From contig CAWKLQ010000004.1 of NCBI GenBank assembly GCA_963850525.1, forward strand, positions 744,001 to 808,000: a stretch of 64,000 bases of DNA, given 5' to 3'. Below the pieces are notes generated by a model that worked only from the letters and a program-made list of their open reading frames with translations, was not told where the DNA came from and did not search any database. Numbering within the stretch: the stretch's first letter is position 1; the number at the start of each line of letters is the position of its first letter. Of this stretch, positions 33,918 to 43,307 are shown in pieces. The stretch comes from JAEMQF01 sp963850525. Lineage in GTDB: Bacteria; Pseudomonadota; Gammaproteobacteria; Burkholderiales; Burkholderiaceae_C. A program made the position numbers and the translations under genes.

Positions 33918-34955
33918 ATGTCCACAGCCCGAAGGAAATTCCTGAGAACGAGCGCCGTTGCCGGCGCCGGCGCGGTGCTGACCGGTGCGCCGGCGATCGT
34001 GCGCGCGCAAGCCGTCACGTCGTGGCGCTGCCAGTCGATGTGGAGCGCTGCGGAACTGACCTACAAGTGCTTCGAGGATTTCTGTGAACACGTCAAGGCG
34101 GCGTCCAACGGCAGGCTCGTGATTCAGCCGTTTGCCGCGGGCGCCGTGGCGGGCGTATTCGAGACGCTCGACGCCGTCAGCGCCGGTGTCATGCAGGCGC
34201 ATTCGTCGTGGCCGGGTTACTGGACCGGCAAGGACGCCGGCCTGGCGGTGATCAGCGACTTCGTCTTCGGCTACCAACACCCGTGGCAGGCCGAGGCCTG
34301 GTTCTACCACCGCGGCGGATTGCAGATGCTGCGCCAAGCCTACGCCAAGTACAACCTCTACCCGGTGGGGGTGAGCTGGTGGGGTGTTGAAACCGTCGTC
34401 GCGAAGAAGCAGCTCAACAAGATGGAAGACTTCAAGGGGGTGAAGTTCCGCTCGCCGCAAGGCATGACGGCGGAGATTCTCACCAAGCTCGGCGCATCGA
34501 TCGTCGTGCTGCCCGGAGGCGAGGTGTACTCGGCGCTCGACAAGGGTGTCGTCGACGCAGCCGACTGGGGCACGATTTCGATGAACCAGCGCATGGGCTT
34601 CCACGAAGTCGCGAAGTTCCCGACCAAGCTCTTCCATTCGATGCCGGTGCAGGAGTTCAGCGTCAACATGGACGCGTGGAAGAAGTTGCCCGACGACCTG
34701 AAAGCCATTCTGTCGAGCGCCACGCGCGAGTGGACTTGGGACCAGGTGCAACGCATCGCGGTGGACGATGCACGCGTGACGAAGGAACTTGTCGCCAAAG
34801 GCGTCACCGCGGCCGCATGGCCCGATTCCGAGATGGCGAGAATCCGCGGGCTCGCCGAGCGCACCTGGGAAGACTGGTCGAAGAAGACGCCGCTGGCCAA
34901 GTCGGCATATGACTCGCAACTCGCCTGGCTCAAAGACCTGAAGGTCATCGCCTGA
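33918..34955 (+). CDS. TRAP transporter substrate-binding protein (DctP type)
   Basis: 345 residues from ATG 33918. A Tat-type signal MSTARRKFLRTSAVAGAGAVLTGAPAIVRAQ precedes the DctP fold: LTYKCFEDFCEHVKAASNGRLVIQPFAAGAVAGVFETLDAVSAGVMQAHSSWPGYW, then KMEDFKGVKFRSPQGMTAEILTKLGASIVVLPGGEVYSALDKGVVDAADWGTISMNQRMGFHEVAKF. The Arg in VKFRSPQ is the residue that binds the substrate carboxylate in this family, so the ligand is an organic acid, possibly an alpha-keto acid given the SSWPGYW pattern. First gene of a three-gene operon. Confidence 0.93.
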   Translation: MSTARRKFLRTSAVAGAGAVLTGAPAIVRAQAVTSWRCQSMWSAAELTYKCFEDFCEHVKAASNGRLVIQPFAAGAVAGVFETLDAVSAGVMQAHSSWPGYWTGKDAGLAVISDFVFGYQHPWQAEAWFYHRGGLQMLRQAYAKYNLYPVGVSWWGVETVVAKKQLNKMEDFKGVKFRSPQGMTAEILTKLGASIVVLPGGEVYSALDKGVVDAADWGTISMNQRMGFHEVAKFPTKLFHSMPVQEFSVNMDAWKKLPDDLKAILSSATREWTWDQVQRIAVDDARVTKELVAKGVTAAAWPDSEMARIRGLAERTWEDWSKKTPLAKSAYDSQLAWLKDLKVIA

Positions 34956-35518
34956 TGGGTGAGCGTGAACCGGCGGGGGCACAGGGAAATGTCCCCCCCG
35001 CCGGGTCTTCCCTGGCCGACCGGTTTTGCGATCTCGTCGATCGCCTCAACAGCAGGCTCGGGCGCGCCCTCGCGCTGTCGATTTTCTTCGTCACCTTGGT
35101 CGTGCTCTACGAAGTCATTTCGCGCGGCGTGTTCGGCGCGGCCACGACCTGGGCCAACGAGACGACGATTTACGTGTCGGCGTGCGCCTATCTCCTGAGC
35201 GGCGGCTACGCATTGGCGCACCGGCGCCATGTGCGAATCGACGTGCTCTATGACCGGCTCGCGCCGGGCACGCGCGTCAGACTCGATGTGTTCACGTTCC
35301 TGTTCTTCTGCATCTACGTCGGCGCGCTGATCTGGGTGGGCACAACGCTCGCGTGGGGCTCGTTCCTCGAGGGCGAAGGGACCGGCACGCCGTGGAACCC
35401 GCGCATCTGGCCAGTGAAGTTCGCGATTCCGCTGGCCGGGTTGCTGCTGCTCCTGCAGGGCGTCGCCAACCTGCTGCGCGATTGCGGCATCGCCGATCCG
35501 AAGAGCCGCGCCTCATGA
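34955..35518 (+). CDS. TRAP transporter small permease (DctQ type)
   Basis: 187 residues; the ATG at 34955 shares a base with the stop of dctP (TGATG). Four membrane segments are seen: LALSIFFVTLVVLYEVISRGVF, TIYVSACAYLLSGGYAL, LDVFTFLFFCIYVGALIWVGTTLA and FAIPLAGLLLLLQGVANLL. The pattern W-x-NETTIYVSACAYLLSGGYALAHRRHVRIDVLYDRL is the DctQ signature. It forms the inner membrane complex with DctM. Confidence 0.92.
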   Translation: MGEREPAGAQGNVPPAGSSLADRFCDLVDRLNSRLGRALALSIFFVTLVVLYEVISRGVFGAATTWANETTIYVSACAYLLSGGYALAHRRHVRIDVLYDRLAPGTRVRLDVFTFLFFCIYVGALIWVGTTLAWGSFLEGEGTGTPWNPRIWPVKFAIPLAGLLLLLQGVANLLRDCGIADPKSRAS

Positions 35519-36831
35519 GCATCGAGCTGCTGAGCCTGCTGTTCGTCGCTGTCTTCGTCGTCATTCTCTTGACGGGGCTGCCGCTCGCGTTCGCTACCGG
35601 TTCGGTCGCGGTGTTCTTCGCCGTCGTGCTGTTCGGCCTGCCGGGCCTGACGCTCATCGTCGGGCGCGTCTTCACGCTGATGGGCAACTATGTGTTGCTC
35701 TCGGTCCCGCTGTTCATCTTCATGGCGTGCGTGCTCGAGCAGGCGGGAATCGCCGAGGCGATCTTCCGCGCCGCGCACGTGTGGGCCGGCCGCATCCGCG
35801 GCGGCCTGGCGGTGGCGGTGATCATCTCGTGCGCGCTGATGGCGGCGATGGTGGGCGTGATCGGCGCCGAGATCGTGACGATGGGTGTCGTCGCGCTGCC
35901 GGCGATGCTGTCGCGCGGCTACAAGAAGGAGCTGGCGCTCGGCTGCATCTGCGCCGGCGGCGGGCTGGCGACGCTGATCCCGCCGAGTGTCGTCTTCATC
36001 ATGTACGGCCTGACCGCCGGCGTGTCGATCGGCCAGCTGTACGTCGCCGGCGTGATTCCGGGGTTGATGCTGGCGGGCATGTACATCGCCTACATCGTCG
36101 TGCGCTGCAAGTTCCGGCCCGACTTCGCTCCCCCGGCGAGCGAAGCCGAACTGTCGATTTCGCTGCGCGAGAAAGTCGCCCTGCTCAAGGAATTGATCCT
36201 GCCGGGACTCGTCGCTTTCAGCGTGCTCGGTTCGCTCTACCTCGGCTGGGCGACACCCACCGAGGCGGCCGGCGTAGGCGTCGTCGGTGCAGTGTTCGCG
36301 ATGTGGTGGAACGGCAAGCTGAGCGGGGCCAAGCTGCGCAAGGCGGCGCAAGACACCGCCAAGGTCACGGTGATGCTGTACTGGCTGTTCTTCGGCTCAT
36401 CCGCGCTGATCGGCGTCTACACGCTTGCCGGCGGGACGAAACTGATCCAGGACGTGCTGACAAACCTGCCGGTGGGGCCGATCGGCGTCGTGATCCTGAT
36501 CCAGCTCGTCTGGATCGTGCTGGGTTGCTTCATCGACTGGATCGGCATCCTCTTGCTCACCGCGCCGATCTTCGTTCCCGTCGTCGTCGCGCTCGGCTTC
36601 GACCCGGTCTGGATGGGCGTGCTGTTCTGCATGAACATGCAGATCTCGTACATCTCGCCGCCGTTCGGTCCGGCCGCGTTTTACTTGAAGGGGGTCACGC
36701 CGCCGGGCATCACACTGGTCGACATCTTCCGCTCGATATGGCCCTACCTCGGTCTTCAAGTGGTCGCGCTCGGCCTGGTGATCGCGTTCCCGCAGATCGC
36801 GCTTTGGTTGCCGAGCACGATGGCCCGATGA
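35515..36831 (+). CDS. TRAP transporter large permease (DctM type)
   Basis: 438 residues from ATG 35515, overlapping dctQ by 4 bases (ATGA). About twelve membrane segments with DctM marks: VPLFIFMACVLEQAGIAEAIFRAAHVWAGRIRGGLAVAVIISCALMAAMVGVIGAEIVTMG, ICAGGGLATLIPPSVVFIMYGLTAGVSIGQLYVAGVIPGLMLAGMYIAYI, WATPTEAAGVGVVGAV and CFIDWIGILLLTAPIFVPVVVALGFDPVWMGVLFCMNMQISYISPPFGPAAFYLKGV. Sodium-driven import of the acid captured by DctP. Confidence 0.94.
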   Translation: MSIELLSLLFVAVFVVILLTGLPLAFATGSVAVFFAVVLFGLPGLTLIVGRVFTLMGNYVLLSVPLFIFMACVLEQAGIAEAIFRAAHVWAGRIRGGLAVAVIISCALMAAMVGVIGAEIVTMGVVALPAMLSRGYKKELALGCICAGGGLATLIPPSVVFIMYGLTAGVSIGQLYVAGVIPGLMLAGMYIAYIVVRCKFRPDFAPPASEAELSISLREKVALLKELILPGLVAFSVLGSLYLGWATPTEAAGVGVVGAVFAMWWNGKLSGAKLRKAAQDTAKVTVMLYWLFFGSSALIGVYTLAGGTKLIQDVLTNLPVGPIGVVILIQLVWIVLGCFIDWIGILLLTAPIFVPVVVALGFDPVWMGVLFCMNMQISYISPPFGPAAFYLKGVTPPGITLVDIFRSIWPYLGLQVVALGLVIAFPQIALWLPSTMAR

Positions 36832-36856
36832 GGGTTGGGCCAGTCAGGACATCAGC

Positions 36857-38632
36857 ATGTGGCGCTCGCTCGATGCCGTGCTCGACGTCATGCGCGTTCC
36901 CGCGAGTGGTGACGTTTCGGTCGCGGTTCTGCCGGTACCTCCACATGAAAACGCGAACCCCAGCGCGCGCGACCAAGCCTGCGAAATCCTGATCGTCGGC
37001 GGCGGCACCGGCGGCGTCGCCGCTGCGCTCGCTGCAGCGCGCGCCGGGCGCCAGGTGGTCTTGCTCGAAGAGACCGACTGGCTGGGCGGGCAGATGACGG
37101 CGCAAGGCGTGAGTGCACTGGACGAGCACGAATACATCGAGGCCTTTGGCGGAACGGCGAGCTACTACCGGCTGCGCGGTCTGCTGCGCGACGGCTATCG
37201 CCAGCGTGCCGGAGGCGCCGGGCAGCGCGACGACTTCAACCCCGGTGCGTGCTGGGTGACGCGCCTGGCGTTCGAGCCGAGCGCCGGCGTTGCCGCCATC
37301 GAGCAGATGCTGCAACCGTTTGTCGACGCGGGGCGATTGATCATCCGTCGCCGCAGCAAGGCGATCGCTGTCGAAACGTCAGGCGACCGCATCGTCACGG
37401 TCGTCGCGATGGACCTGGAAGCTGCTCGCCCGATGCGCTTTCGCCCGGAGCTTGTCATCGACGCGACTGAACTCGGCGACCTGCTGCCGCTCAGCGGCGC
37501 CGAACACGTGATCGGCGCGGAGACGCTTGCGCAAACCGGCGAGCCGCAGGCGCAGCCGACAGAAACGAAGCCGCATTGCGTGCAGAGCTTCACCTACACC
37601 TTCGCGTGCGAACGCCGCGCTGAGGGCGAGAACCACGTCATTCCCCGGCCGGAGAAATACGAACACTACCGCACCACTCAACCGTACAGCCTGCGCATCG
37701 AAGTGCACGGTGGCGAAATTTATGGCGAGACGAGCGGCTGGCTCGACTACAAGCTCTACGACACGCTGCCCGGGACGAAGGGCGGCCTGTGGACGTATCG
37801 CAGGCTGCTCGATCGCGCAACGTTCGCCGGCAACGTGCCGCACGACCTCACCTTGTTCAACTGGCCCGGCAACGATTACCGCGACCGCAGCATCCTGGAG
37901 TGCTCGGCGCTCGACGCGGCGCGCGCGTTGCAGGACGCGAAGCGCGTCAGCCTGGGCTTTCTGCACTGGCTGCAGACCGAAGCGCCCGCCACCGGCACGC
38001 GGCGCGGCGCGGCGGAAATCCGCCTGCGGCACGACGTGATGGGCAGCGCCGATGGCCTGTGCAAGTTCCCCTACATTCGCGAACCGCGTCGCATCCAGGC
38101 GAAGAAGACGATCGTCGAGCAGGAAGTCTCGGTCAAGCATCAGAGCGGGCCGCGCGCCGCGCACTTTGCCGATTCGGTGGGCGTGGGCTGGTACCCGATC
38201 GACATCCACCGCAGCGGCCCCGACGACGTGGGCGCGAGTTGCCGCACCCAGCCGTTCCAGATTCCGCTCGGCGCCTTGCTGCCGGTGCGAATCACGAACC
38301 TGATTGCCGGCGCGAAGAACATCGGCACGACGCACATCACGAACGGTTGCTATCGGCTGCACCCGATCGAGTGGAACATCGGCGAGGCGGCCGGTTCGTT
38401 GGCGGCGTTTGCGCTCGAGGCACGCGTCGCGCCGGCCGAGGTGCGCGAGCGCGGCGAACTGCTGACGCGCTTTCAGCGTCGCCTGCTCGACGACGGCGTG
38501 CCACTGGCCTGGCTCATCGACGTGGGCGTGGACGACCCGCAGTTCGCCTCCAGCCAGCTCAGCTTCATGCGCGGCGAGCTTGCGCCGCGCGACGATCTTT
38601 TGTTTCACGGCAGCGCAGGAGCACGCCCATGA
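36857..38632 (+). CDS. FAD-dependent oxidoreductase
   Basis: 591 residues from ATG 36857, 25 bases after dctM. The FAD-binding motif is CEILIVGGGTGGVAAALAAARAGRQVVLLEETDWLGGQMTAQGVSALDEHEYIEAFGG, typical of the FAD_oxidored family (PF12831 type), with a second FAD block VIDATELGDLLPLSGAEHVIGAE and a C-terminal NLIAGAKNIGTTHITNGCYRLHPIEWNIGEAAGSLAAFAL. A start further on (M12, 36890) is possible. Substrate unknown; relatives oxidise sugars, thiazole-like rings or xanthan-type compounds. Its stop overlaps the start of the dioxygenase gene, so the two products probably work together. Confidence 0.88.
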   Translation: MWRSLDAVLDVMRVPASGDVSVAVLPVPPHENANPSARDQACEILIVGGGTGGVAAALAAARAGRQVVLLEETDWLGGQMTAQGVSALDEHEYIEAFGGTASYYRLRGLLRDGYRQRAGGAGQRDDFNPGACWVTRLAFEPSAGVAAIEQMLQPFVDAGRLIIRRRSKAIAVETSGDRIVTVVAMDLEAARPMRFRPELVIDATELGDLLPLSGAEHVIGAETLAQTGEPQAQPTETKPHCVQSFTYTFACERRAEGENHVIPRPEKYEHYRTTQPYSLRIEVHGGEIYGETSGWLDYKLYDTLPGTKGGLWTYRRLLDRATFAGNVPHDLTLFNWPGNDYRDRSILECSALDAARALQDAKRVSLGFLHWLQTEAPATGTRRGAAEIRLRHDVMGSADGLCKFPYIREPRRIQAKKTIVEQEVSVKHQSGPRAAHFADSVGVGWYPIDIHRSGPDDVGASCRTQPFQIPLGALLPVRITNLIAGAKNIGTTHITNGCYRLHPIEWNIGEAAGSLAAFALEARVAPAEVRERGELLTRFQRRLLDDGVPLAWLIDVGVDDPQFASSQLSFMRGELAPRDDLLFHGSAGARP

Positions 38633-39534
38633 CCCCCGAACAGGTTCTCGCCATCGCGCCCAAGGTGCTGACGCAGCCGCAGCGCGAGTTCTACTTCAAC
38701 GAAGGTTATCTGTGCCTGGAGCGCATCATCGACGACGTTTGGTTGGCCAAGCTGCGCGGTGCAACCGATGAGATGGTTGAACGCAGCCGCGCGGTGACGC
38801 GCAGCGACCCGGTCTTCGACTTGGAGCCGCGCCACACACCGGAGGCGCCGAGGCTGCGCCGCGTCTCGAATCCGGTCGAACAGCACCCGGCGTTCTGGGA
38901 CTACTGCGTGAATTCGGCCATGCCCGACATCGTCGCGGACCTGGTCGGCCCCGACGTCAAGTTCCACCACTCCAAGCTCAACTTCAAGTGGGCGCAGGGC
39001 GGCGAAGAAGTGAAGTGGCACTACGACATCAGCTTCTGGCCGCACACCAACTACTCACCGCTCACGGTGGGCACCTATCTGCACGATTGCGGCATGGCGC
39101 AAGGGCCGCTCGCCGTGCTGCCGCGCAGCCACCTGATCGAGCCGATGCTTTCGCAGTACGACGCGAAAGGCACGTGGACGGGTTGCCTGTCCGACGCCGA
39201 TTGCGCGAAGCTTGACCTGAGCAAGGCGGTGTTCCTGCCCGCACCGGCAGGCTCGCTGACGATTCACAACTGCCGCACGCTGCACTATTCGGCGCGCAAC
39301 GATTCCGACCTCGGCCGGCCGCTGCTGCTGAATACGATGACGTCGGCAGACGCTTTCCCGTACACGGTGAATCCGATCAAGCCGAAGCACGACCAATTCG
39401 TTCTGCGCGGCCAGCGCGCCCGGTTCGCACACCACGACCCGCGGCCGTGCCTGATTCCGCCCGACTGGTCCAAGGGCTACACATCGATCTTCGCGGTGCA
39501 GCAGGAAGAAGCGGCGAACGTCGTCGCGCGCTGA
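38629..39534 (+). CDS. Phytanoyl-CoA dioxygenase (PhyH) family protein
   Basis: 301 residues from ATG 38629, overlapping the oxidoreductase stop by 4 bases. Iron ligands are H and D in VKWHYDISFW and the distal His in SLTIHNCRTLHYSARNDSD; the Arg that holds 2-oxoglutarate is likely that of LGRPLLLNTM. FNEGYLCLERIIDDVWLAKLRGA is the typical PhyH N-terminus. It would hydroxylate an organic compound using Fe(II), oxygen and 2-oxoglutarate. It is only distantly similar to the frameshifted PhyH at 32065. Followed by a Rieske oxygenase. Confidence 0.9.
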   Translation: MTPEQVLAIAPKVLTQPQREFYFNEGYLCLERIIDDVWLAKLRGATDEMVERSRAVTRSDPVFDLEPRHTPEAPRLRRVSNPVEQHPAFWDYCVNSAMPDIVADLVGPDVKFHHSKLNFKWAQGGEEVKWHYDISFWPHTNYSPLTVGTYLHDCGMAQGPLAVLPRSHLIEPMLSQYDAKGTWTGCLSDADCAKLDLSKAVFLPAPAGSLTIHNCRTLHYSARNDSDLGRPLLLNTMTSADAFPYTVNPIKPKHDQFVLRGQRARFAHHDPRPCLIPPDWSKGYTSIFAVQQEEAANVVAR

Positions 39535-39678
39535 CCTCGGGCGCGATTCGGCTTCGCAGTATCAGCATGCCTGATGCCATGCATCAGCAACGCTCACTAT
39601 CCGCACAAGGGGCGATCGACTATCGTTGCTGGCACTGTCGCCGCCACTTTGCGCGGCCACTTGTCAGCGGAGGACTCC

Positions 39679-40770
39679 ATGCCCATTGATACTTTTGTCG
39701 AGAACACGTGGTATGTCGCAGGTCGATCCCAGGAGTTCGCTATCGACGAGCCCAAGGGCCTGAAAATCGCGAACCGGCCCGTGCTCATCTGGCGCACGCG
39801 CGACGGCAAGGTCGGCGCCTTCGACGACCGCTGCGTGCACAAGCGCATGCCGCTGTCGGAGGGTCGCGTTCTCGCCGACGGCATGCTGGAGTGCCCGTAC
39901 CACGGCTTCTGCTACGACGCCGCGGGCAAGTGCCAGCGCATCCCGTCGCAGCTGGACCGTCCCGTGCCGACCAAGGCCAAGCTTTCGCCCTTCCCTGTGA
40001 TCGAGCAGGACGGGTTGGTGTGGGTCTGGGCAGGCGACCCCTCGAAGATCGGCGCGGTGCAGGCGCCGCGCACGCCGGAGCTCGCCGGGCCGGAGTGGGA
40101 AACGCACATGTTCGAGCCGAAAAACGTTCCGGCGAATTACATGCTGCTCATCGAAAACCTGATGGACATCACGCACTTCTACCCCTTGCACGAGGGCAAC
40201 ATCGGCGACATCGAACAAAGCAAGATCCCGATCGAGCTGGTCGAGGAGACTCTCTATGGCGCGCCGACGGTGAAGACAATCCGGCGTGTCGAGGGCTACA
40301 AGCAGCCGCCGTTCATGGCCGGTTGGTGGGGTGTTCCCATCGTCGACCGCTGGCATACCCACCACATGGTCGCGCCCGGTCTGACTCGCGTCGAACTGCG
40401 CTGCGCACCGCCGGGCAAGCTCGGGAACGCCGAGTCCGAGTTCGGCTACATCATCCACCACGCGCACACGCCGACGGACGGCGCGAATCACGTCTGGCGC
40501 CTGTGGGTCAGCACGCGCGCGGGAACGCGCTCGGGTTCGGACCCGTCCAAGTCGTGCACGCAACACATCGCCGAGACTTTCCCCGCGGTGATGGACGAGG
40601 ACCTCTGGGCCCTGGAGCGCCAGCAGAAGATGTTCGAGTACCCCGACGACGACTACAGCGAGGTGTTCCTGCGCTCCGACCAGGCGCTGCTGCGCGCGCG
40701 CAAGATCCTGGCTGACCTGGAGAAGACGAACCGTGGCAAGATCGGCGAATTCGCCAGGCGCGTTCCCTGA
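39679..40770 (+). CDS. Rieske non-heme iron oxygenase, large subunit
   Basis: 363 residues from ATG 39679 (GGAGGA 6 bases upstream). The Rieske [2Fe-2S] cluster ligands are Cys-x-His in DRCVHKRMPLSEG and Cys-x2-His in LECPYHGFCYD. The catalytic mononuclear iron site is in LLIENLMDITHFYPLHEGNIGD (Asn-Asp-His-His). The length of ~360 residues with a single Rieske domain is that of vanillate or phthalate-type O-demethylases and related one-subunit oxygenases. No reductase gene is adjacent, so electrons must come from elsewhere. It probably attacks an aromatic or N-methylated substrate. Confidence 0.92.
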   Translation: MPIDTFVENTWYVAGRSQEFAIDEPKGLKIANRPVLIWRTRDGKVGAFDDRCVHKRMPLSEGRVLADGMLECPYHGFCYDAAGKCQRIPSQLDRPVPTKAKLSPFPVIEQDGLVWVWAGDPSKIGAVQAPRTPELAGPEWETHMFEPKNVPANYMLLIENLMDITHFYPLHEGNIGDIEQSKIPIELVEETLYGAPTVKTIRRVEGYKQPPFMAGWWGVPIVDRWHTHHMVAPGLTRVELRCAPPGKLGNAESEFGYIIHHAHTPTDGANHVWRLWVSTRAGTRSGSDPSKSCTQHIAETFPAVMDEDLWALERQQKMFEYPDDDYSEVFLRSDQALLRARKILADLEKTNRGKIGEFARRVP

Positions 40771-40807
40771 AGCGCTGCGCGCGCTGTTCCGATAAGCTTC
40801 GCCAGCG

Positions 40808-41725
40808 ATGCAGCTTTACCTCCTGCGCACCTTCGTCACCGTCGCCGAGCAAGGTCACCTGACCCGGGCAGCGACGCTGCTGCACGTCACACAGCCGGCG
40901 ATCAGTGGGCAGATCAAGGCGCTGGAGGAGTCGCTCGGCCTCAAGCTGTTCGAGCGCAGCCCGACCGGGGTGCGCCTCACCAAGGCGGGCGAAGCGCTGC
41001 TGCCCAAGGCGGCGGCAACGCTTGCCGCAGCGACCGAGTTCTCCCAAGGCGCCAAACAACTTGCCGGACACGTCACGCGAAAGGCGCGCGTCGGCACGAT
41101 TCTCGACCCGGAAGTGATCCGCCTCGGCGACTTCGTCGGCACGCTGCTCGGCAGGCAACCCTGGTTCGACCTCGAACTCGTGCACGGAATTTCCACCTCG
41201 GCGATGGAGTCGGTGAGCAACGGCACGCTCGACGCCGCGTTCTTCATGGGCAGCGGTTTCCACAGCAACGTGCGCGATGTGCGGCTCGCCGAGCTCTGCT
41301 ATCACTGCGTCGCGCCCACCGCGTGGCGCGAGCGCATCGAGCGCGGCGGCTGGACCGAGGTCGCCGTGCTGCCCTGGATTCGCCCGCCGCGCCAGTCGCC
41401 GCACCAGCGCATGCAGGAAGAGCTGTTCGAGCCCCTGCGGCTGAATCCGGCGACGATCGTCGAGGCCGACCAGGAGGCGAGCATCTCGACACTCGTCAAG
41501 GCCGGCATCGGCATCGGCCTGATGCGCGCCGACCTTGCCGCCGCCGCCGAGCGCGCCGGCGAGGTGTTCGTCTGGCGCGAGGCGACTGCGCGCACCGCGC
41601 TGTCGTTCGTCTACGCACGCGGCCGCGAAACCGATCCGGCGATTGTCACCCTCCTCGAGGCCGTGGGCGCGGTCTGGCACGGCGCCGGCGCGGCCCAGCC
41701 GCGGGCGCTGCGGACGGTCGCTTGA
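40808..41725 (+). CDS. LysR-family transcriptional regulator
   Basis: 305 residues from ATG 40808. The N-terminal helix-turn-helix MQLYLLRTFVTVAEQGHLTRAATLLHVTQPAISGQIKALEESLGLKLFERSPTGVRLTKAGEALLPKA is canonical LysR; the effector domain has VRVGTILDPEVIRLGDFVGTLL-type strands and SISTLVKAGIGIGLMRADLAAAAERAGEVFVW. It lies between the Rieske oxygenase and the Liv transporter genes, all on the same strand, and is a good candidate regulator of both. Confidence 0.92.
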   Translation: MQLYLLRTFVTVAEQGHLTRAATLLHVTQPAISGQIKALEESLGLKLFERSPTGVRLTKAGEALLPKAAATLAAATEFSQGAKQLAGHVTRKARVGTILDPEVIRLGDFVGTLLGRQPWFDLELVHGISTSAMESVSNGTLDAAFFMGSGFHSNVRDVRLAELCYHCVAPTAWRERIERGGWTEVAVLPWIRPPRQSPHQRMQEELFEPLRLNPATIVEADQEASISTLVKAGIGIGLMRADLAAAAERAGEVFVWREATARTALSFVYARGRETDPAIVTLLEAVGAVWHGAGAAQPRALRTVA

Positions 41726-41777
41726 TTTCGAGCCTCGCAGTGCCGAGGTCGGTCGAGCGCGGCAGGAGGCGCACGCC

Positions 41778-42533
41778 ATGCTGAGCGCGACGGATGTCGT
41801 GAAGTCGTTCGGCGGCTTTCACGCGCTGGCGAAATGCACGTTGACGGTCGAGCGCGGCACGATCACCGGGATCATCGGGCCCAATGGCGCCGGCAAGTCG
41901 ACGCTCTTCAATGTGCTCGGCGGTCTGATGGAGCCCGACTCCGGCAGCGTCGCGCTCGAAGGCCGCAGCCTGCTCGGCCTGCGCCCGGACCAGCGCGCCA
42001 AGGTCGGCCTGGTGCGCACGTTCCAGATTTCGCGCGAACTGCGCGGACTCACCGTCTTGGAGAACGTGCTGCTCGGCAGCCCCCTGCAAAGCGGCGACGC
42101 CGCCTGGCGCTGCTTCGCCACACCGGGGCGCGTGCGCGCCGAACAGGAGGCGGCGATCGCGCGGGCGCGCCAGCTGCTCGAAGAGGTGAACCTGTGGCCG
42201 CTCGCCAACGAGACGGCCGGCAACCTGTCGGGTGGGCAGAAGAAGCTGCTGGAGATTTCGCGCGCGCTGATGCAGACGCCGCGCATCATTCTTCTGGACG
42301 AACCCGCAGCGGGAGTCAGCCCGTTGATGATCCGGGTGCTCGCAGCGACGATCCAGAGGCTGCGCTCGCAGGGCATCACGTTTGCGATCGTCGAACACGA
42401 CATGGACCTGATCGCCGAGTTGTGCGATCCGATCTACGTGCTCGCCGAGGGCCGCACGCTGATGTGCGGCGCCTATCGCGAAGTCGCTGCGAACCGGGAA
42501 GTGATGCACGCTTACCTTGGTAAGGTGGCATGA
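41778..42533 (+). CDS. livG: Branched-chain amino-acid-type ABC transporter ATPase (LivG type)
   Basis: 251 residues from ATG 41778 with AGGAGG 8 bases upstream. Walker A GPNGAGKST, signature LSGGQKKLLEISRAL, Walker B IILLDEPAAGVSP and H-loop IVEHDMDLI are intact. The LivG-typical insert LVRTFQISRELRGLTVLENVLLGSP is present. It overlaps livF by 4 bases. The gene order G-F-H-M-K is complete. The natural substrate of this copy may be an amide or aromatic compound rather than an amino acid, given its neighbours. Confidence 0.93.
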   Translation: MLSATDVVKSFGGFHALAKCTLTVERGTITGIIGPNGAGKSTLFNVLGGLMEPDSGSVALEGRSLLGLRPDQRAKVGLVRTFQISRELRGLTVLENVLLGSPLQSGDAAWRCFATPGRVRAEQEAAIARARQLLEEVNLWPLANETAGNLSGGQKKLLEISRALMQTPRIILLDEPAAGVSPLMIRVLAATIQRLRSQGITFAIVEHDMDLIAELCDPIYVLAEGRTLMCGAYREVAANREVMHAYLGKVA

Positions 42534-43270
42534 GCGCGGTGCTCGAAGTTTCAGGCGTGCACGCAGGCTACGGCGCTGGCGACATCCTGAAGGGAATCGA
42601 CCTCGCGTTGGAGGAGGGGCGCGTCGTCACCGTGATCGGCCCCAACGGCTCCGGCAAATCGACGCTCGTGAAGACGCTTGCCGGCCTGCTGCGCGCGCGC
42701 CAGGGCGAAATCCGCCTGGGCGGCGAATCGCTGAGCGGCCTGTCGCCGCCGCAGCGGGTGCAGCGCGGCCTGGCCTACGTGCCGCAGGAATACAACGTGT
42801 TTCGCAACCTCACGGTGCTGGAGAACTTGCGCATCGCGCACGAATTCATGGGCGGCGGCCGGGGCGCGCCGCTGCCGCAGGACATGGCGGCGTTGTTCCC
42901 GGAACTGCCCTCGCGCTACAAGGCGCTCGCCGGACACCTGAGCGGCGGCCAGCGCCAGATGCTCGCTTTCGCTTGCGCGCTCACGGTTCGCCCCAAAGTG
43001 CTGATGCTCGACGAACCTTCGGCGGGGCTGTCGCCGAAGTTCACTGCCGACATCTTCGCCACCGTGAAGAGCGTCAATGCGATGGGCGTGAGCGTGCTGA
43101 TGGTCGAACAGAACGCGACCCTGGCGCTGCGCATCTCCGACACCTGCGTCGTGATGGCGGGCGGACGCGTCAGACTCACCGCGTCGGCGGGCGAGGTGCT
43201 CGGCATGCAGGACCTGCAAAGCCTCTACCTGGGCGATGCGCAGCCTGTGAACGGGCGGGAGGCGGCCTAG
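42530..43270 (+). CDS. livF: Branched-chain amino-acid-type ABC transporter ATPase (LivF type)
   Basis: 246 residues from ATG 42530. Walker A GPNGSGKST, the LivF-typical RGLAYVPQEYNVFRNLTVLENL, signature LSGGQRQMLAFACAL, Walker B VLMLDEPSAGLSP and H-loop replaced by MVEQNATLAL (Gln in place of His, which is normal for LivF). Pairs with LivG at the cytoplasmic face of LivHM. A large palindrome follows its stop. Confidence 0.93.
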   Translation: MSAVLEVSGVHAGYGAGDILKGIDLALEEGRVVTVIGPNGSGKSTLVKTLAGLLRARQGEIRLGGESLSGLSPPQRVQRGLAYVPQEYNVFRNLTVLENLRIAHEFMGGGRGAPLPQDMAALFPELPSRYKALAGHLSGGQRQMLAFACALTVRPKVLMLDEPSAGLSPKFTADIFATVKSVNAMGVSVLMVEQNATLALRISDTCVVMAGGRVRLTASAGEVLGMQDLQSLYLGDAQPVNGREAA

Positions 43271-43307
43271 GATGAAACAGCCCCCACGTCGCTTCGCTCC
43301 TGCCCCA

